Source: an uncultured Bacteroidales bacterium
GTDB lineage: Bacteria > Bacteroidota > Bacteroidia > Bacteroidales > Paludibacteraceae
NCBI GenBank assembly: GCA_946403215.1
Contig: CAMIZG010000020.1
Coordinates: forward strand, 1-32,822
Reading direction: 5' to 3'
DNA: 32,822 bases
The position numbers were made by a program, and so were the translations under genes. Of the stretch, positions 1 to 8,009 are shown one piece after another; position 1 is the stretch's first letter; every line of letters starts with the position of its first letter. The notes below the pieces were generated by a model. It had not been told where the DNA came from. It saw nothing but the letters and a program-made list of their open reading frames with translations, and did no database searches.

Positions 1-10
1 TATGATTTGG

Positions 11-2065
11 TTAATGCATGCGGTTGCCAAGGAACTTGCAGATCTCGCGTTTGACGGATTGCAGCTCGCTGAGTTGTCCGAGCAGTTGCATGGATTGTTC
101 GCTGTTGTCAGCCGCTTGCTTCATCTGCTTCTTGATATCCGCGATACGCTCGTTGGTAATACTGAGCTTGAGTTCGCATAGCAGTTGCGGCACGAGCTCA
201 TAGAGCAGGTCCTGCTCGGAGCGTTGCTCCACCTCTTGCACCACGTTCTCCGAGATGGCTACTTTGGTGAAGATGGTGGAAAGCTGGTAGCGGTCGGCTA
301 TCAGGTCACAGGCGAGTGCATTGATCTCCGGGTCGGGGTGGAACTTGAAGAACCGTTCCGCAACGAAGCTTTCGGCATTTTGGTGGGCTTTGAACTCTTC
401 GAATATGCGTTGGTCAATGGGCTGAGTGATCTGTACGCCGTCCTGCTCCAGTTGCTGCAGGATGTATGCACCTACAGAGACGGTCGAGCCGTTTGGAAAA
501 GTGACAAACGGGCGTTCGCCGTACCTGACAAGCAGTTGCGTCAGGTTGCGGATGTTCTGCTCTGTCTTGCTCATTGTCGCCTTGTCGGGTACCGGGGATG
601 GGGTGCCGGTGGCAGCAGACTCGTCCGATGCTTTGGATGATGATGCATCGTGAGGCAGTATGGACTCGCTCTCCTGTGCCCGTTGCTGGGCATTGTAGGC
701 CTCTGTGACGTTCTTGCGGCGTTCGATGCGTTGCTGCTGTACGGCGCGAGTGAGTACCTCAGCGGAGGTCTGAAGGAGCTGGGCGCAATCGCGTATATAC
801 TCGTAGCGTGTTATTTCATCAGGGATAAGTGAGATGGATTCTACCAGATCGTGAGTGAGTTCAACGCGCTTGGTGGGATCCGTCTTGACCTGTTCCCAAC
901 TGAACTGCGCCTTAAAACGGATGAAGTCCTGCTGGTGCTGCTGTATATATTCCATAAACTCGGACGCGTCGTGTGTACGTGCGTAGGAGTCGGGATCTTC
1001 ACCATCAGGTAGGAGCACGACCTTGACGAAGAAGCCCTCGCTGAGGAACATATTTATACCTCGTATGGCGGCATGTATACCTGCAGCGTCGCCGTCATAG
1101 AGTACAGTGATGTTGGTAGTGAAGCGCTTGATGAGCCGAACCTGCGGCTGAGTGAGCGCTGTGCCGCCGGAAGCCACCACGTTCTCTATGCCCGCCTGAT
1201 GCATGGACAGAACGTCCATCTGCCCCTCAACAAGGTAGCAGAGGTTTTGCTTGGCCATTGCCTGCTTGGCTTGGAAGAGGCCATAGAGTTCGTTGGTCTT
1301 TGAGTAGATGGTTGACCCCGGTGAGTTGACGTACTTGCCCATGGGTATCTCCTTGCCTTCGCGGTCGTACTTCTTTCTGAGTATGCGTCCGGCAAAGGCG
1401 ACGGTCTTGCCCGAGGTGGTGTAGATGGGGAACATGACGCGGTCGCGGAAACGGTCGTAGGCTTCGCCTTTGTCATTCTTGCCGCACACGCCGCTACCGA
1501 TCAGTGTATCAGGGTCGTTGGTCAGGTACTTGTCGATATAGCCGGCCTCATGTGCCGCGTCGGTGAGGGCGGTCTTCTTGTCGGGCGAGTAGCCGAGACC
1601 GAACTTGCGGATGGTGGTGTCTTGCAGACCGCGTTCACGGAAATACTTCAGGCCGATAGCCTGTCCCTCCTGCGTGTCCCACAACTGCTGTTGAAACCAT
1701 TTGTTCGCCCACTCATTGACGATGAACATCGCCTGGCGGTCGTCCTGGTGCTGCTGCTCTTCGGGGGTCAGTTCGCGTTCCTCGATCTCAATGTGGTACT
1801 TCTTAGCCAGCGTACGCAGAGCATCGCTATAGGAGCAGTTGTCAATCTTCATGACGAACCCGACGGCATTTCCGCTCTCGCCGCAGCCGAAGCACTTGAA
1901 TATGCCTTTACTCGGCGACACGGTGAACGAGCCTGTACGTTCGGAGTGGAACGGACAGAGACCAATCAGGTTAGCACCGCGGCGTTTGAGCGGCACGTAG
2001 TCCTGCACCACCTCTTCAATCTTGGCGGCGCTGAAAATCTTATCTATGGTCTGCGGAGGGATCAT
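11..2065 (-). CDS. dnaG: DNA primase DnaG
   Basis: Makes the RNA primers for chromosome replication, working with the replicative helicase DnaB. The 684-residue protein has the normal order: an N-terminal CHC2 zinc-binding domain (Cys37, His40, Cys58, Cys61), then the Toprim catalytic core with the EGxxD motif (Glu280, Asp284) and the metal-binding DGDAAG motif (Asp324, Asp326), then a low-similarity C-terminal region that would hold the helicase-binding domain. Length is normal for Bacteroidales. The start is the ATG at 2065, giving MIPPQTIDKI, a typical DnaG N terminus. It is the last visible gene of the ribD-to-dnaG run, 73 bp after the OMP gene. That gap carries a structured repeat in the opposite orientation (2082-2134). 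Assignment is secure. Confidence 0.98.
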   Translation of the reverse strand: MIPPQTIDKIFSAAKIEEVVQDYVPLKRRGANLIGLCPFHSERTGSFTVSPSKGIFKCFGCGESGNAVGFVMKIDNCSYSDALRTLAKKYHIEIEERELTPEEQQHQDDRQAMFIVNEWANKWFQQQLWDTQEGQAIGLKYFRERGLQDTTIRKFGLGYSPDKKTALTDAAHEAGYIDKYLTNDPDTLIGSGVCGKNDKGEAYDRFRDRVMFPIYTTSGKTVAFAGRILRKKYDREGKEIPMGKYVNSPGSTIYSKTNELYGLFQAKQAMAKQNLCYLVEGQMDVLSMHQAGIENVVASGGTALTQPQVRLIKRFTTNITVLYDGDAAGIHAAIRGINMFLSEGFFVKVVLLPDGEDPDSYARTHDASEFMEYIQQHQQDFIRFKAQFSWEQVKTDPTKRVELTHDLVESISLIPDEITRYEYIRDCAQLLQTSAEVLTRAVQQQRIERRKNVTEAYNAQQRAQESESILPHDASSSKASDESAATGTPSPVPDKATMSKTEQNIRNLTQLLVRYGERPFVTFPNGSTVSVGAYILQQLEQDGVQITQPIDQRIFEEFKAHQNAESFVAERFFKFHPDPEINALACDLIADRYQLSTIFTKVAISENVVQEVEQRSEQDLLYELVPQLLCELKLSITNERIADIKKQMKQAADNSEQSMQLLGQLSELQSVKREICKFLGNRMH

Positions 2066-2081
2066 AAGTTTCTACTTGTAT

Positions 2082-2134
2082 TGGGGTCCACGACACAAAC
2101 CAACGTAGTGTTTGTGGTGGGGAGAGCGGAGGCA
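2082..2134 (+). repeat. Structured repeat element, copy 1 (dnaG/OMP gap)
   Basis: The plus strand reads TGGGGTCC, then an inverted repeat, then GGGGAGAGCGGAGGCA. The inverted repeat pairs CCAC (2088-2091) with GTGG (2117-2120) and CACAAAC (2094-2100) with GTTTGTG (2110-2116), leaving a 9-nt loop. The same two blocks, in the same order and similarly spaced, lie in the leader of tRNA-Phe on the minus strand (27798-27859). It sits between two minus-strand genes but reads in the plus orientation, so any RNA with this fold would be antisense to the operon. Function unknown. Confidence 0.5.
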
Positions 2135-2138
2135 CGCG

Positions 2139-2858
2139 TCAGTTCTGCCAGATGTACATGCCTATCTTGATCTGCCACTGGTCGAAGCGACCGCGAGTGT
2201 ACAGGTCGGAGTCGACGCCCATGGCTCGAAACGTATCTTTCTTATAGGGGTTGAACAGACCAAAGTCGTATCCGCCGCGCAGGAAATAGCGTTTGTACTG
2301 GAAGCCGGCACCTATGCCCCAAGTGACATTCACGCGTTTGTAGTCTTCAAATGCCTCGTTGTCGCGGTATTCGTATCCATAACGCGTCTGCGTAGTAGTG
2401 GTGCTGCCGACACGGACATACTCCTGCTCGTTAAGCGAAATGTGGAATTGAATGGTGGGACCGGTGTATAACATGAGGTACGTATCGCCGGCTATCTGGA
2501 ACTTGTACTGCCAATCGCAGAAGATCTCTAAGCCGTGGTATGTGTCCCGATATCTTGCCTGCTTGGTTGAATAGCCATCGGTGGACTCCACCCATGGGGA
2601 GTGGTAGGTGCCAAAGGTGTAGTTTAGGCCGAGGGTGGTACCAAAGCCCTTGGTGATAGTTGCGTCGTAATTCAGACCAACCTTAACACCGCTCATCATA
2701 GTTGTTTCCAATTTAGTGGACGGAACAGAGGTCGGAGTGTTCAAACGCAGGGTTGGCGCAGCGTAGCCTATGTGAAAACCGAAGCCGCCCATGTTCTCCT
2801 GTGCCATAACGCCAGCGGCAAGTAGCAAGGCAAAAAGAATAGTTGTTGATTTTTTCAT
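2139..2858 (-). CDS. Outer-membrane beta-barrel protein (porin-family type)
   Basis: Predicted outer-membrane protein of 239 residues from the chosen start. Residues 1-20 form a clear SpI signal peptide (MKKSTTILFALLLAAGVMAQ). The rest is rich in alternating hydrophobic, aromatic and glycine residues typical of amphipathic strands (for example GVKVGLNYDATITKGFG and GIGAGFQYKRYFLRGGYDFG). The chain ends in IKIGMYIWQN, a last-strand pattern. It resembles the small Bacteroidetes beta-barrel families (PorT-like/OMP_b-brl), but I cannot name the exact family or cargo. The frame stays open to 2882; the ATG at 2858 is preferred because it begins the signal peptide directly. It lies 70 bp after the OstA-like gene and probably shares its mRNA, which fits a role in the envelope. 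Confidence 0.82.
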   Translation of the reverse strand: MKKSTTILFALLLAAGVMAQENMGGFGFHIGYAAPTLRLNTPTSVPSTKLETTMMSGVKVGLNYDATITKGFGTTLGLNYTFGTYHSPWVESTDGYSTKQARYRDTYHGLEIFCDWQYKFQIAGDTYLMLYTGPTIQFHISLNEQEYVRVGSTTTTQTRYGYEYRDNEAFEDYKRVNVTWGIGAGFQYKRYFLRGGYDFGLFNPYKKDTFRAMGVDSDLYTRGRFDQWQIKIGMYIWQN

Positions 2859-2927
2859 TATTGTAGAATGATTGATGTTCATTGTTGTAGAAAGGCTGAA
2901 AGCGCTGTATTGAGGTTGAGGTTAATG

Positions 2928-4565
2928 TTATTTGTTCTGCCCGTTGTCAGCTGATGCACTGAAAACATTCTTGCCAGGGCGTGCTGTACGCTCCACGAGC
3001 ATCAGTACATCAGCCGGAGTGCGCGGACGCTCATCCTCCGCCCAGAAAAATGCACCAAGATGCATGATTTCTTCGGATGCCTGATTAAGCGGATACATGG
3101 TGCCGGTGGTGGCAGTGGTAAAGAGCACGTGGTGCACCTCGCGGTTCTCAATATATACTTTGACAAAACTGCTCTGCGTGCGGTTGCAGCCGCTGATCGA
3201 GTGATCTTTCTCATCCACAGGGAAGAAAACCGTTTCGGCATTTCCGTTGACATCAACGCGATAGACCTCCCCGTCTTTGACGTGTGCAATCATCTCCTTG
3301 CCGCTCATCTGGTTATAGTGCAGCGGGTCGTGTTGCTGGATGCAGATGGCTGAACCAATGCCGTGAATATAATCTACCTCATTGTTGCGGAAGAAGGTGT
3401 GTATGCTGTCCGCGGCCACCTGGTTGTTTTCATTCCAACATACCGGGTTGCCGTACATTTTTCCAATAGAATCGTTACCAAGATATACGGCTGAATCGCA
3501 AACGCCCTGCATGTCATCGCGATAGATGCGCACATTGTGATGAGCCCTGACGCGTCTGTAAGTGCTGTCCTTGGGCAGGGTGTCGGATAGAGCCAGTTCT
3601 TCGGTGAACAGGGTGTCGGCATGCATGTATGTGTGCAGGCTGTCGCCCCAGTGCTCGAGCAGCGCGTCGTGAGTGGCAAAGCCGTGTGATCCATACTCGG
3701 GGTGCAGGGCTACCGGTGATTCTTGTTCGTACACCTCGCCGTAGTTGCCGCGCAAGGTGAGCTGATTCGTAGAATCGACGAGCTCGATGTGTCCGTACAG
3801 ACGGCCGAACGACTGCTTCTTGTCATAGAAGATAGTATCGCCTGTGAGCGACATCCCATCGCTGTGAATGACGTGCGAGCGGTCGAAGAGTTGTGACTCC
3901 TCGGAGCTGGTATTATATAGTCCGTTCGAGGAAAGGATGGTAGTCTCTTTTTCGTAGATGATGATGGTGGGGCTGACCAATTGCGCAACGTGCGACTCGG
4001 TGTCATAAAGCAGCGTATCAGTGTCCATCGTGAAGCGATCATTAGTGAGATGTACGCTGTCGCGGAACGCTGCGTGCTTATTATAGGGCGTATATTGCCC
4101 CCAATAGGATGTGAGGGTGTTAAGGTTATCCACTATCTTGCCACCGGAGTAATAGTAGGCTATGTCGCGGAGCCGGTCGTAGTTCAGACTGTCGGTGGTA
4201 AGTATAGCCTCATGATGAATGAGTCGTACGTTCTGACGCAAACGTGCAAGTTTTGTGTTGCCGTTGTACAGAAGTTTGTCGCCGTAGCCGGTAAGCGTAT
4301 CGCCCTGCACCATCTTCACATTGCCAAAGGCCTCAAAGGAGTTGGTCGCCTCATAGAAGTTGGCTGAATCGCAGTACATGAGTGCATCGTCGTGGCGGAA
4401 CACTACGTTGCCTACCACGATACGTGCATCCGGCAGTTTTTCCTGGTCAAACAGCAAGTTGTTCGCTCGCTCCAGATAGACCAAAGTCTGGCTGATTGAC
4501 AATTGACAATTGACAATTGACAACAAGCCTGCCATAAGCACTACTATAAAACGTTCAACTCTCAA
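2928..4565 (-). CDS. OstA-like (LptA/LptD N-terminal-like) envelope protein
   Basis: Large periplasmic protein of the OstA/LptA fold. Families of this type bind lipopolysaccharide in the periplasm and help move it to the outer membrane. The mature part is a run of OstA-type repeats with the pattern 'F.A.GNV.....DTL.GD.L.Y......' (KMVQGDTLTGYGDKLLYNG near the start, then several more), about 545 residues. Start choice: the frame is open back to 4751, but that segment overlaps the upstream gene out of frame. A TTG at 4565, 10 nt after the upstream stop, gives a good signal peptide (MRVERFIVVLMAGLLSIV). The first ATG with partial signal character is at 4535. Four heptamer repeats (4495-4522) encode the end of the signal peptide. 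It follows the SurA-type gene, so the order is chaperone then LPS-transport protein. Confidence 0.85.
   Translation of the reverse strand: MRVERFIVVLMAGLLSIVNCQLSISQTLVYLERANNLLFDQEKLPDARIVVGNVVFRHDDALMYCDSANFYEATNSFEAFGNVKMVQGDTLTGYGDKLLYNGNTKLARLRQNVRLIHHEAILTTDSLNYDRLRDIAYYYSGGKIVDNLNTLTSYWGQYTPYNKHAAFRDSVHLTNDRFTMDTDTLLYDTESHVAQLVSPTIIIYEKETTILSSNGLYNTSSEESQLFDRSHVIHSDGMSLTGDTIFYDKKQSFGRLYGHIELVDSTNQLTLRGNYGEVYEQESPVALHPEYGSHGFATHDALLEHWGDSLHTYMHADTLFTEELALSDTLPKDSTYRRVRAHHNVRIYRDDMQGVCDSAVYLGNDSIGKMYGNPVCWNENNQVAADSIHTFFRNNEVDYIHGIGSAICIQQHDPLHYNQMSGKEMIAHVKDGEVYRVDVNGNAETVFFPVDEKDHSISGCNRTQSSFVKVYIENREVHHVLFTTATTGTMYPLNQASEEIMHLGAFFWAEDERPRTPADVLMLVERTARPGKNVFSASADNGQNK
4495..4522 (-). 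repeat. Heptamer tandem repeat (4 x TGTCAAT) in the OstA-like gene
   Basis: Four perfect, uninterrupted copies of a 7-bp unit, written ATTGACA on the plus strand and TGTCAAT on the coding strand. They encode the SIVNCQLSI stretch at the end of the predicted signal peptide. Seven is not a multiple of three, so gain or loss of one copy would shift the frame. A comparable 4 x 7-bp tract lies in lpxB. Confidence 0.9.
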
Positions 4566-4575
4566 GTCTAAATTT

Positions 4576-5919
4576 TTAATGTATCCAGTTGGGGAACTCG
4601 AAGTCGCAGCCCGCCCAGCGAGGATCAATCTGTACGTAGGTCTCTTTCTGCTTGTTGAGTATCCATTTATGAATAAACTCCGCGGATAGCTTCTGCTCCA
4701 GCATAGCCTTGATGGCTTGGAAGTCGTCGGTGAGGTTAGCACGGTGCACATCGGTTTTGCGCTTGAGTTTGACGATGGCGCACACCTCTTTGTTCTTCGT
4801 TGGATCCATCATGACGAATGGTTCGGATATATCACCTTCCTGCATGCCGTATATCTGCCGTGCTACTTCTGCGGGCAGATCCTGATACTCGAACTTTGAT
4901 GAGCCGGTGTTTGGGTTGGTCATCAGTCCGGCATTCATGGCTGTATTCTTATCCTCAGAGTAGCGGATGATGGCCTGCTCGAATGTCATGCTGTCGGCGC
5001 GGATAACTTTGGCGATGGAGTCCAGCCGAGCGATGGCGTTCATCTTGTCGGTAGCCGATACACGTGGCTTAAGGAGGATGTGCCGGCAATTGATACGTTC
5101 GCCGTGCTTCTCGATAAGTTGGATAATGTGGTAGCCATATTCTGTTTCCACAATGCGGCTGACCTTCTTCGGATCATTGAGGTTAAACGCGACATCGGCA
5201 AACTCCGGAACGAGTTGTCCTCTGCCCACGAATCCCAGTTCGCCTCCGTGCTTGGCGCTCTCTGTGTCCTCGGAGTAGAATCGCGCCAACATGGCGAAAT
5301 CGGCTGCGCCACTTGTAACGCGCTCGGTGAACTCACGCAACTTACTCTTGATGCGTTCGATCTCCTCCACAGGAACGGGCGGAACGAAACTCAGTATCTG
5401 CACCTCAACCTCTGCCGGCATCATAGGAATGGAGTCAGGAGGCAGACTGTTGTAGAATCGGCGAATCTCAGCCGGGGTAGGCTTGATATTGGCGGTGAGC
5501 TTTTGTTGCATCTGCTGGATGGTCATCTGGTTGCGTACGGTCTTCATCATCTCCTCGCGAATCTCGCTGCTGGGACGGCGGAAGTACTCCTCCATTTTCT
5601 CCTTGGAGCCGATTTGTGAGATGTAGTAGTTCATACGCATGTCAACTTGATGACTGACAGTGGATTCGGATACCTCCACTGAGTCCAGCTCTGCTTGGTG
5701 AAGGAATAGTTTCTGCACTGCCAGTTGCTCAGGAATGACGCAATAGGGGTCACCCGGGATAGCTTGTCCCTCGTATTGAGCTCGCATGCGTTCCTCCTCT
5801 ACTTCGGAGCGGAGGATGGCATCGTCACCGACAATCCAAATGACTTCGTCAATGATGTTGTCATCGGCCATGCAGGGCATAGCCAGCGCCAATAGGCATA
5901 TGTAAATAAATCGTTTCAT
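4576..5919 (-). CDS. surA: Periplasmic peptidyl-prolyl isomerase/chaperone, SurA type
   Basis: Periplasmic chaperone of the SurA/parvulin family, which escorts outer-membrane proteins and can isomerise prolyl bonds. A signal peptide (MKRFIYICLLALAMPCMA) is followed by a SurA N-terminal domain (DEVIWIVGDDAILRSEVEEE), then two parvulin domains. The first is the clearer one, roughly residues 177-277 counted from 5940, with SEDTESAKHGGELGF, LVPEFADVAF and ETEYGYHIIQL. The second, about 285-390, begins CRHILLKP and is degenerate. Starts at 5940 (MNDEK) and 5925 are also in frame. I prefer 5919 because it begins the signal peptide, although the other starts would overlap the upstream gene and could be translationally coupled to it. 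The gene lies between a second SurA-like gene and the OstA-like gene. Confidence 0.9.
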   Translation of the reverse strand: MKRFIYICLLALAMPCMADDNIIDEVIWIVGDDAILRSEVEEERMRAQYEGQAIPGDPYCVIPEQLAVQKLFLHQAELDSVEVSESTVSHQVDMRMNYYISQIGSKEKMEEYFRRPSSEIREEMMKTVRNQMTIQQMQQKLTANIKPTPAEIRRFYNSLPPDSIPMMPAEVEVQILSFVPPVPVEEIERIKSKLREFTERVTSGAADFAMLARFYSEDTESAKHGGELGFVGRGQLVPEFADVAFNLNDPKKVSRIVETEYGYHIIQLIEKHGERINCRHILLKPRVSATDKMNAIARLDSIAKVIRADSMTFEQAIIRYSEDKNTAMNAGLMTNPNTGSSKFEYQDLPAEVARQIYGMQEGDISEPFVMMDPTKNKEVCAIVKLKRKTDVHRANLTDDFQAIKAMLEQKLSAEFIHKWILNKQKETYVQIDPRWAGCDFEFPNWIH

Positions 5920-5929
5920 ACTCATCTTT

Positions 5930-6778
5930 TCATCGTTCAATCTTCACTTTACCGAACCGGACGGCGTCTTCGAACAGTTTCTGCCGTTGTTCTTGCAGGA
6001 ACGTAACGCGTCGTTCGGATAATACCATTTTGTCAATCGCCTCGCGGGCGTAATCCAGCGGCATGGTTTCTCCTGCCAAACGGCAATCGGAAACTTGTAG
6101 CAGGTAGAGTGATGTCGAATCGGGCTCTGCGAACTGCTTGCCGGCAGCGAGTGATTTCTGCCACTTGTTAGTAGGCATGCGCAGTTGTATCTGGTTGCCT
6201 GTGCGCCATTCGTCGGTAAACAACTCGTAACCGCTGGCGTACTGGTAGGCGTATTTCTCGATATATTCGAGGTTTTCCTCATCGGTGAGGTCAGTCAGTC
6301 GTTTTTGCAGTTCGGGCAGCGAGGGTGCGTCCTTGGGGATGACCAGTAGAGCGCCGCGCAGTATGTTCTCCTGCAGGACGAATCGCTCCTGATGATGCAC
6401 ATAGAATGTGTCGGCCTCCGCCTCACTTACGGCTTTAGGCATGCGCCTGTCAACAACGTATCGCTCGTATTCTGCCACATACAAACTACGGCGATAGTCC
6501 TCCACCAATGCTTCGATCTCCGGTGAGCTATGGTCCTTGCCCTCTTGGTACTGGAGTATGTCCGTAGCCCAACGGAGAATGAACTGCTCTGCATAGTGGG
6601 CGCTATCCTCGGGCGTGGCTGCGTTCTGCGTGACGGCATCGATGTCCGACTGATAGAGGTAGTTGTTTCCCACCTGCGCCACTGCTCCCTCTTTTATCTC
6701 ACGCTGGAAAAGGTTGCAACTGCTCATGCCAAGTAGCACCACGCAAACTACGATAGTACAATGCAAAATTCGTGCCAT
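5930..6778 (-). CDS. SurA-like periplasmic lipoprotein without a clear parvulin domain
   Basis: A 282-residue predicted lipoprotein. The signal peptide ends in GMSSC, so the mature protein would begin at Cys21 and be lipid-anchored. The mature N terminus (VAQVGNNYLYQSDIDAV) matches the start of SurA/PrsA-type chaperone domains. Downstream are helices and a degenerate segment around DTFYVHHQERFVLQENILRGAL that resembles the linker into a parvulin domain. The conserved parvulin core (GG.LG, F...AF, GYHI) is missing, so catalytic isomerase activity is doubtful. It lies 12 bp after ribD and 10 bp before the preferred start of the two-parvulin SurA gene. The pair may work together on outer-membrane protein or LPS assembly; that is inference from position. 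Confidence 0.78.
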   Translation of the reverse strand: MARILHCTIVVCVVLLGMSSCNLFQREIKEGAVAQVGNNYLYQSDIDAVTQNAATPEDSAHYAEQFILRWATDILQYQEGKDHSSPEIEALVEDYRRSLYVAEYERYVVDRRMPKAVSEAEADTFYVHHQERFVLQENILRGALLVIPKDAPSLPELQKRLTDLTDEENLEYIEKYAYQYASGYELFTDEWRTGNQIQLRMPTNKWQKSLAAGKQFAEPDSTSLYLLQVSDCRLAGETMPLDYAREAIDKMVLSERRVTFLQEQRQKLFEDAVRFGKVKIER

Positions 6779-6790
6779 ACAATATGTGCT

Positions 6791-7846
6791 TTATTTCTTA
6801 ATGGTGTATAACCTTGCTCCGTCAGTTTGTTCCCAGTAAGTGGGCAGTTCAACGTTGGGTGCAGGTACGCCTTTGCCTATCCTGGCAGGCGATACCTCAA
6901 TATGTATCTCATCCCAGATGTCAGTCTGTAGAATGTGGTTGAGTAACGTTGTCCCTCCTTCGACCAGCACGGAGTGTATGTTTCGTTTTGCCAGGTCAAT
7001 GAGGATGAACGGCCAGTCTGTCTGCTCGCTGTAGACGATGGTTGGTGCGTCAGCGGAGAAAATCTTGGCATCTTGCGGAATGCGATGATGCCTGTCCAAT
7101 ACGACGCGTACCGGGTTTCTTCCCGGCCATCGGGTGGTCAGCAGCGATGGGTTATCCAGTAGCGCGGTGCGCGTACCAACCATGATAGCCATGTTCTCAG
7201 CGCGCATCTGGTGCACGAGCTGCTTGGTGGCGGGTGTGGAAATGACCAGTGGTGTGCCCAGCTCCGACTGCTGTTTATCGGTTATTGACTCCTGGCATCT
7301 GTTGTCAATGAACCCGTCAGCAGTTTGTGCCCACTTGAGGATGACGTAAGGGCGATGCTTCTCGTGCAGACATAAAAATCGTTTGTTCAACTCGCGGCAA
7401 GCCCGCTCTTCCACGCCCACTATGACCTCTATGCCCGCTTCGCGTAACTTCTGCACCCCTTTGCCGGCTACTTGCGGGTTGGGGTCAAGGCAACCTACAA
7501 CAACGCGGTGCACACTTTTGCTGACAATCAGGTCAGCACAGGGGGGCGTCATGCCATAGTGGGAACAAGGCTCAAGCGATACGTATAATGTCATGCGAGC
7601 GTACAGAGCTCTTTTTTCTGCATCGGTTAAACCTGTCATGCATCGCTCGGCTGCGCGAAAACACTCTACCTCAGCGTGCCCCTCGCCGTACTTGTGGTGC
7701 CAACCCTCGGCAAAGATGGAATCTTTACCGGTTCCTTCCTCGCCGTTAAGCACCAAAACAGCCCCAACCATAGGGTTAGGTGCAACGTAGTACTGCCCGT
7801 TCTTGGCGAGTTCTACGCACCGGAGAATATAATCAGAGTCGCTCAA
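6791..7846 (-). CDS. ribD: Bifunctional riboflavin biosynthesis deaminase/reductase RibD
   Basis: Carries out two steps of riboflavin synthesis in the cytoplasm: deamination of the pyrimidine made from GTP, then NADPH-dependent reduction of its ribose. The N-terminal deaminase domain shows the zinc site HAE (His57, catalytic Glu59) and PCSHYGMTPPC (Cys94, Cys103). The reductase domain starts near residue 165 (RPYVILKWAQTADGFI) and includes MVGTRTALLDNPSLLTTR and VLVEGGTTLLNHIL. At 351 residues it is full length. It is the first gene after the promoter at 7886-7917 and probably leads the run down to dnaG. No FMN riboswitch is visible in its roughly 35-nt leader, and no other rib gene is nearby. 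Confidence 0.96.
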   Translation of the reverse strand: MSDSDYILRCVELAKNGQYYVAPNPMVGAVLVLNGEEGTGKDSIFAEGWHHKYGEGHAEVECFRAAERCMTGLTDAEKRALYARMTLYVSLEPCSHYGMTPPCADLIVSKSVHRVVVGCLDPNPQVAGKGVQKLREAGIEVIVGVEERACRELNKRFLCLHEKHRPYVILKWAQTADGFIDNRCQESITDKQQSELGTPLVISTPATKQLVHQMRAENMAIMVGTRTALLDNPSLLTTRWPGRNPVRVVLDRHHRIPQDAKIFSADAPTIVYSEQTDWPFILIDLAKRNIHSVLVEGGTTLLNHILQTDIWDEIHIEVSPARIGKGVPAPNVELPTYWEQTDGARLYTIKK

Positions 7847-7885
7847 TTTTTACCTTGCAAATCTCTCTTTCCCAAAATGCGCATG

Positions 7886-7917
7886 CAAAGATACAAAAAA
7901 TATCTGACATTTGCAAA
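7886..7917 (-). promoter_or_regulatory. Bacteroidetes-type promoter for the ribD operon
   Basis: On the minus strand: TTTG (7917-7914), a 20-nt spacer, then TATCTTTG (7893-7886). This matches the -33/-7 promoter class of the phylum. The predicted start is about 5 nt further on, leaving a leader of about 35 nt before ribD. Confidence 0.85.
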
Positions 7918-7945
7918 TAATATTTGTCTTTGCAAATAATATTTG
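7910..7945. repeat. 17-bp direct repeat in the ribD/prmC divergent region
   Basis: TTTGCAAATAATATTTG occurs at 7910-7926 and again at 7929-7945, with 2 bp between copies. The first copy contains the -33 element of the ribD promoter. The repeat is 19 bp centre to centre and contains the short palindrome ATTTGCAAAT. It may be an operator or a duplicated promoter element. Confidence 0.75.
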
Positions 7946-7973
7946 ACATAAAAGGCTTTTTTTTAGAAAATCG

Positions 7974-8005
7974 CTTGCAAAAGTCAGAATTTTTTAGTAC
8001 CTTTG
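7974..8005 (+). promoter_or_regulatory. Bacteroidetes-type promoter for prmC-recX-recO
   Basis: CTTG (7974-7977), a 20-nt spacer, then TACCTTTG (7998-8005). Only 4 nt separate the -7 box from the GTG start codon of prmC at 8010, so transcription should begin at or next to the start codon. Confidence 0.8.
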
Positions 8006-8009
8006 CGTT

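Noticed and set aside
1550..2170. A 206-codon plus-strand frame running through the dnaG 5' end and the structured repeat
   Set aside because: Antisense to conserved dnaG sequence, with no promoter and no recognisable protein features.
4566..4751. N-terminal extension of the OstA-like frame back to 4751
   Set aside because: This is the SurA gene read in another frame; it has no signal peptide, and the start at 4565 or 4535 fits an exported protein.
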